Source of the DNA: Macrostomum hystrix
Lineage: Eukaryota > Platyhelminthes > Macrostomidae
Assembly (NCBI GenBank): GCA_950097015.1
Contig: CATNEN010000007.1
Span: 9,983,001-10,047,000 of the forward strand
Length of the DNA stretch: 64,000 nucleotides
Direction of reading: 5' to 3'
Positions 57,966-64,000 of this stretch are shown here, piece by piece. Both the position numbers and the translations under genes were made by a program. Within the stretch, counting starts at the first letter, position 1. The number at the start of each line of letters is the position of its first letter. The notes below the pieces were generated by a model. It searched no databases. It saw nothing but the letters and a program-made list of their open reading frames with translations, and was not told where the DNA came from.

Positions 57966-58562
57966 TCTAAGCTTGTGTATCTTTCAGTTCGAAGGGCTGT
58001 AACTGACTGCCGACTAAGGAGCTAAGATGCAACTTATCTGCTTTGTAGTTGCACCTATTGACCCGCTTTTGTCTATACAGTGATTTTCATTGAATAAACT
58101 TTCTTCTAAGATGATAAAATTCCTCGATCAGAATTCTTATCTTAAAGTTTGTTTCTTTAAGCATTTTTCTAAAAATAAGTGTTGCATAGAAAGGACGTAC
58201 AACGGTACAATACGCAAGCATGACGTGCGTTCTGGCGTTTTAATCAAGTCTGGACACTGCACGTTTCTCGGTAGGTCTATTCGGTGCAGGGCAGATTTCA
58301 GCTTTCTATACGCAACTGACTCACAGCACAGTGCATGTTGGGGCATATAATAAGATCCACATTGGGTTGGAGATATGGAGCCGCGGGTGAGAAATGTACA
58401 GAGTGCAGCCCCACCGAGTACTATAGCAGCTACAGCGTGCGGCGAGGACCTCATGCACGGTGCTGGCAGTTGTACAGCAGTTTCAAGCCTTAATTACAGA
58501 GCCCTCCATTTATCGCACACTAAAGCTGTGCTGGGTATCCGACTGCAGCGCCAAATAGCAAT
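57966..58562. other. HPS1 upstream region / 5' leader
   Basis: About 600 bp before the HPS1 start, with no clear promoter motif or upstream exon. Confidence 0.5.
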
Positions 58563-60629
58563 ATGAAGATCCTTGTAGTATTTAACTCGGTTAATGATAT
58601 TGTGTTCTGCCATGCTAATCAGGCCTACCTGGTCAACCTGTTGGCCGACTTTCGAGGCTCCGTCGAGTCCGGAGATGCTTCTCTGTCCAGGCAGACATTG
58701 GACATTCTCGTGCAGCTATTCTCGCCTTTGCTGACGACGTACAACTTGATGCGAACTCAGCAGTCGGCCTATCGCCGGGTCATTCTGGCCAACAATGAAG
58801 AGCTCGTGTTTAGACGCTGCGAAGACTTTCTCATGATCGGCGTATTCGGCGCGAAGACATTCTGCCCACCAGCGAAGCAGTTAGCAAATGTGGAGCGGCA
58901 GCTTCGGTCTCTGGTCGGGCCGTACTTCGAAGTGCTCAAGCAGCATAGAGAAGGCGCCTTCAGCCTCGTCGGCAGCATGGTGTCCGGCTGGAAGACCCTG
59001 TTCACTCACGAGCTGGCGTTCACATTTTCCGCAGTGGAGCGCGTTAAGGTGGAGGGGAGCATCAAGGCCAGGGCAATCGAATCTATTGAGCGCGGCTTTC
59101 TGCGGAGGCGTCGCGACCTGAGCGGTGTGGAGCATGTGCTTATAGTGTGCGGCACCAAGCTTCTGTGCTTGTATTCCACAGAACGGACAAGCAAGCTGGT
59201 TGCACAAGATTTTCTCACCATAATATCTTTAGTTCCGGCTTTGTTCCCCAAATTCGACGTCTATGATGAGAGTCGCTACAAGGAGCCACCAGAAGTGGCG
59301 GCGTTCAACAGCTGCGCCGAGCCGACCAACAGTTCAAGCAATAGTGATGTTTCGTCAGCATTTCACTCGTGCAATGAATTGGTTCTCTCAACGCCTCACA
59401 GTGGACGGAGCTCGGGTCTGGCTACCACGCCTGACCGAATCAATGGAGCATTCGGTGCCTCCCAACGGCACTCCACATCCTCATCAGGCAGCTGCATCGA
59501 ACTGGAGCACAATGCTCACTATCCCCTTGTGCAGCAGATAGAACTAAACAAGAGTGCGCCGTCCGAATCTAAAGTGATTTTGGTGTTCCTTAGCACAACT
59601 ACATCGACATTATCCCCCTTCAAAGTGCACTTCGTACCGCTGACAGGAAACGTTGTCTTTATTGCTCTTGAGACCGTGGAGCCGCGCTCTGTAGCTCGGC
59701 TGGTGGACCGGATGCACCGGGCGGCGGACCGAGCACAAAGTCACGTGAACCAGCCAGTTTCCGATTTAGCAACTTCCCAAGCTGCCATTTGCAGTGAGCT
59801 GCACACGATCAGGCGACTCCTGGGCGAGCTGATTCGAACCCTGCGGGAGCCGCCTGGCCTGGCTGTTGGCTTCGTGCCGGCTTGCGAGCGAGCTATGCGT
59901 GACATCAGCGACCACCTGAGCAGAGTAGCGCCTGGAAGCGACGCTTTTCGCACCGTGGATCTTTACCTAAACACTGTAGAGAACTTGCTGCACAAGCTGA
60001 AGTCGTCGGTCATGAAAGGAATCTTCGAGAACCTCTTCCTGCAGTTTCCGTTTAAGATGACAGCCACTGTAAGCCAGGCTGTGCAGGACCTGGCCCTGGG
60101 TTGCCGAAAAGATCTGCAGGACTACTTGCCATTTCTTGACGTAAAGGCGCGCAGAAACCTAGCATCATCCAGTGTGCTGGCTAGTTACAGTGGTCTGGTG
60201 CACTTCGCCCTGGTGGACAGGCGCAGCGATGAAATTGTGGCCCCGACACCCGACTGGGGCCGCCAGCCGAAGGGGCTCCCGAAGCGCATCCTTGCCACCA
60301 TTGGAGCCCTGCGCGACGCTGCCCACGCAGTGAAAGCTCGCGAGCGCGACCACCCCGGAACTGGCGGATCTGTGATGGACACCGGCGGTGAGGTAGCCCG
60401 CAGAAAGGAAGTCCAGCTCTACCAGCGCGACCGGAACTACCAGTATAGCTACCTCATGCAGTGGGAGCAGGCGAATGCAGATCCCAAATTATTGGACCCC
60501 GGATTCGAGCTAGCGACTGTTCATTCGCTAGAGGTCAGTCGCGACGCTATTCAGCGACATCTGATCAGCCTGGCCGACAAGTTCCTGCCCAGCAGGGACA
60601 GTCCAGACTTCGACAATGGCCTCCTGTGA
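58563..60629 (+). CDS. HPS1: HPS1-like BLOC-3 subunit, intronless
   Basis: HPS1 pairs with HPS4 to form BLOC-3, the guanine exchange factor for Rab32/38 in lysosome-related organelle biogenesis. One uninterrupted frame of 688 aa; vertebrate HPS1 is about 700. The N-terminus MKILVVFNSVNDIVF has the longin-like start of HPS1. Near residue 540 ASYSGLVHFALVDRRSDEIV and APTPDW match the conserved GLVHF-YVDR-APS block, and the C-terminus keeps RDRNYQYSYLMQWEQ (family FYCSYFLWFEN-like). The middle (about 235-320) is Ser/Asn-rich and divergent. The ATG is the first in frame. No intron interrupts it, unlike the vertebrate gene. A poly(A) signal lies 400 nt downstream. MON1 was considered but fits less well. 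Confidence 0.85.
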   Translation: MKILVVFNSVNDIVFCHANQAYLVNLLADFRGSVESGDASLSRQTLDILVQLFSPLLTTYNLMRTQQSAYRRVILANNEELVFRRCEDFLMIGVFGAKTFCPPAKQLANVERQLRSLVGPYFEVLKQHREGAFSLVGSMVSGWKTLFTHELAFTFSAVERVKVEGSIKARAIESIERGFLRRRRDLSGVEHVLIVCGTKLLCLYSTERTSKLVAQDFLTIISLVPALFPKFDVYDESRYKEPPEVAAFNSCAEPTNSSSNSDVSSAFHSCNELVLSTPHSGRSSGLATTPDRINGAFGASQRHSTSSSGSCIELEHNAHYPLVQQIELNKSAPSESKVILVFLSTTTSTLSPFKVHFVPLTGNVVFIALETVEPRSVARLVDRMHRAADRAQSHVNQPVSDLATSQAAICSELHTIRRLLGELIRTLREPPGLAVGFVPACERAMRDISDHLSRVAPGSDAFRTVDLYLNTVENLLHKLKSSVMKGIFENLFLQFPFKMTATVSQAVQDLALGCRKDLQDYLPFLDVKARRNLASSSVLASYSGLVHFALVDRRSDEIVAPTPDWGRQPKGLPKRILATIGALRDAAHAVKARERDHPGTGGSVMDTGGEVARRKEVQLYQRDRNYQYSYLMQWEQANADPKLLDPGFELATVHSLEVSRDAIQRHLISLADKFLPSRDSPDFDNGLL

Positions 60630-61029
60630 TAATGACCGACTTCTAGGAGCAACCAGATGAATATTCTATCGAGGCAGCCGTCGAGGACTTAGGATAGCTG
60701 AGATCATATTCAGAAACAGAACCAAATCGACACACAAGTGAAGGGAGATTACGGCTTGTGAACTGGAATTAGTCTGTAGTGAACATCTGATGGCTCATTG
60801 GGGTTATCAGATCGATTGCAAAGTTTGAAGTCTGTGCACACTGAAGAACTGGGTAAACTCTCACTGCTCCAATCGCCGTGTTTTGCTTATTTTTGCCTAC
60901 GTGTGCAACTTGTATTTTAATCAAGCGACTGCTGTTCATAAGCGAGCTACCCGTGTATCATTTATGCATGATAGATATTTCTTCTGTTCGACATGATTTT
61001 AAACCGTTTATTTTAAATATGTATATGTA

Positions 61030-61035
61030 AATAAA
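61030..61035 (+). terminator. Candidate HPS1 poly(A) signal
   Basis: AATAAA in an AT-rich stretch 400 nt after the HPS1 stop; the first on this strand. Confidence 0.5.
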
Positions 61036-61439
61036 TGATTTCTATCAGAAATAGATTCGGCTATTCAAATCCGAACGTGTGTGAATTTCTGTTTGCATTC
61101 CAGCCAGAGCAATTAGTGTCAGGACAGTGAGCATTTGAGACCCTTTGTCTGCTCACACCAGGCATGGGCCGCCGGCTCAAATTTCACAAAATGTTTTCTT
61201 CGATTTGTGATCATAAATTGTAGAAGTGGCATCAAGTTACCGATCTTATCATGTCATGGCAGTGCAGCAATTGGGAGCTTTGCAGCTGATCAATTAATCA
61301 TATATTATGCGATATAATAGGAAGATAGAGTGAAAGAAACTGCACAACTAGCTGGTACGCTAGTAGCTATTACTGAAGGAGAGATAAACTTAACTCCATG
61401 GTACAACTAACAGTGTTTTGTGACCCTACAAAGTGATAT

Positions 61440-61712
61440 TTGAATCTCACAAAAACCCCAGCTCACTCACACAAACCCTGCAGCTCACTCACACAAACCC
61501 TAGCTCACTCACACAAATCCCAGCTCACCCACACAAATCCCAGCTCACTCACACAAATCCTAGCTCACTCACACAAATCCTAGCTCACTCACACAAATCC
61601 CAGCTCACTCACACAAATCCCAGCTCACTCAGACAAACCCCAGCTCACTCACATAAATCACGATTCACAACTCTCTCACACAAATCCCAGCTCACTCACA
61701 CAAATCCGCACT
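61440..61712. repeat. 20-bp minisatellite, about 13 copies
   Basis: Unit TCACACAAATCCCAGCTCAC with CCTAGCTCAC variants. Confidence 0.93.
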
Positions 61713-63040
61713 TTTATCAAGCTCGATTGACTATCTTGCTTCTGAATATTTTACTTAGCGTTGTGAGCTCTTTCGTGGATCGATATAAAAAAATGCTTTC
61801 TTTAGCGTGAAATCCAGGGTCTTTTTACTCTTAAATGATTGATTGATCGCGCGTCGCTTCATTCGAGTGCATTGTGGTCGGCTGACCGCGAGACCGCGCT
61901 GCAGACCCTCCAGTGTGGACCCGGACAGGTGCTTTTCCCCTCCAGAAACGTATCTTTTGAGGTCAGCGCTTAGTTGACTCGCGTGAGTCACTAAAGCGAC
62001 TACTTCCATTGCTGGCGCGGGCTCTCCAATGATCTTGGCAGAAGCAAAATCAATACTAGGGCTGGCAGCCAGGCAGCACTCGGAATTTCAGGCGGAGTTA
62101 AGCTGAACAAGCTGAAATATTTCTGGAACAGGCAAGCCAGGCAAACGGCAATTCTAGCCAATTATTCATTATATCCTATAAAATCCCTTCATAATGTTGC
62201 TTGCAAGCAATCGGACACAGCTCAGCCAAGCGCTCCCTATTAAGTAAATGATACAACATATTATGTGTAGAGTCGAATGAACAGTAGACACTAATGTATA
62301 TTTATGTTTTCAGAGGAGTCTGCAGATCCCCGAGGAGTAAGAAACAGTGTACTTATTCGCATGCACATCGCATCGTCACTAATTGTGCCGCTTCAGCCTC
62401 AGAGTAACTGGAGCCTTAAAAAATATCGATTAAACCAGTTCGCTGGACCTAAGCTGAGAAGAGCCGGCCAAAAAACAGGATTTTATTGCACGCAGCGCTG
62501 ACTCAGATCAGACGCACATGAGCCTCGCCCCTGTCCCCGCACACAAACGCGCACACCCGAGCGATCCTTGAGGCTACTTCCCACCTCCTTTCATTCTCCA
62601 CTTTCCGTCCGCCTCGAGGGGCTCAAAGCCTGCACAGCCGAGCCTTTCTCTATCCTCTAGCCATAAAAATCAATATGCAGGGGGGGCGGTAAGGCCAACC
62701 TCCCCACTCCGCTTATCGAGCCCCGTTTGATCATGCGTCTGAGTGTCTCACCCCCCAAACCCTCACCCCCACCCTCACCCCCAAATTCTAACTTCGCACT
62801 CGCGTTGTCTATGGCAACGCATGGGGTGGGTTGCAGTGGGAGGATGGGGTTGGCAAATATCGGTTCCAGTCCAAGCATAAGAGGACCGCTCTTCGCCCCG
62901 CCTAAAGCCTTCGTCTCGGCAGCTTCGCGTCTCGTTAGACTATAGCGCTCTGCTTCAAAGCTAATCTACAGCTAAAAAGCTCTTTTAAATCTTCTGTTAT
63001 TTCGATTCTTTGTTGAAGTCCGACTTCTCTCTGCCTAACA

Positions 63041-64000
<960 letters not shown>

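Larger units (their letters stand above)
60630..63040. other. Intergenic DNA between HPS1 and alpha-tubulin
   Basis: HPS1 3' UTR, a minisatellite (61440-61712), unique sequence, and from about 62,500 the GC-richer upstream region of tubulin with a C/A-rich tract near 62,750. No additional gene recognised. Confidence 0.6.

Noticed and set aside
61160-61195. CAGGCATGGGCCGCCGGCTC, like the edge of a DNA transposon or SINE
   Set aside because: No matching inverted end, target duplication or second copy in the window.

Overview
The window is nuclear DNA from an animal, most likely an invertebrate protostome. I cannot name the species. The genes are multi-exon with GT-AG introns, coding exons are GC-rich with many C/G third positions, and the code is standard: AAA reads as lysine in conserved PITP and tubulin positions. 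Four protein genes are recognised, and much of the remaining DNA is tandem repeat.

Region 1 (about 1-44.6 kb, + strand) is one neurexin gene. I reconstructed 15 coding exons with matching phases (4,707 nt, 1,568 aa): signal peptide, six laminin-G (LNS) domains, three EGF domains in the canonical L-E-L / L-E-L / L-E-L order, a stalk, one transmembrane helix and a short tail ending EWYV (a PDZ ligand). Two further exons are proposed. One is a signal-peptide exon at 10437-10500 that splices in frame to exon 2 and would make a neurexin without LNS1-EGF1. The other is a 24-nt microexon at 17311-17334 exactly where vertebrate neurexins have splice site 2.

Region 2 (44.6-49.5 kb) is the space between two convergent genes and is mostly repeats. 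Region 3 (49.5-55.9 kb, - strand) is a class I phosphatidylinositol transfer protein. It has a 17-nt first coding exon and, probably, a 39-nt mini-intron. Region 4 (55.9-58.5 kb) is AT-rich, with an inverted pair of short arrays and a decayed LINE-like endonuclease fragment. Region 5 (58.56-60.63 kb, + strand) is an intronless HPS1-like gene (BLOC-3 subunit). Region 6 (63.04-64 kb, + strand) is an alpha-tubulin gene, split by an intron directly after the ATG and cut by the window end.

The most distinctive property is intronic tandem repetition. Every neurexin intron longer than about 110 bp carries at least one array with its own unit (8 to 43 bp), often within 100 bp of a splice site. The largest intron (13.7 kb) holds about 18 head-to-tail copies of a ~340-bp Helentron-like element. 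Several arrays repeat splice-signal-like sequence, notably a 25-bp unit with TCCTCAG|GTAGGT (about 45 copies). The four genes have no shared pathway. Neurexin acts at synapses, PITP moves phosphatidylinositol between membranes, HPS1 works in Rab32/38 activation and lysosome-related organelle biogenesis, and alpha-tubulin builds microtubules.
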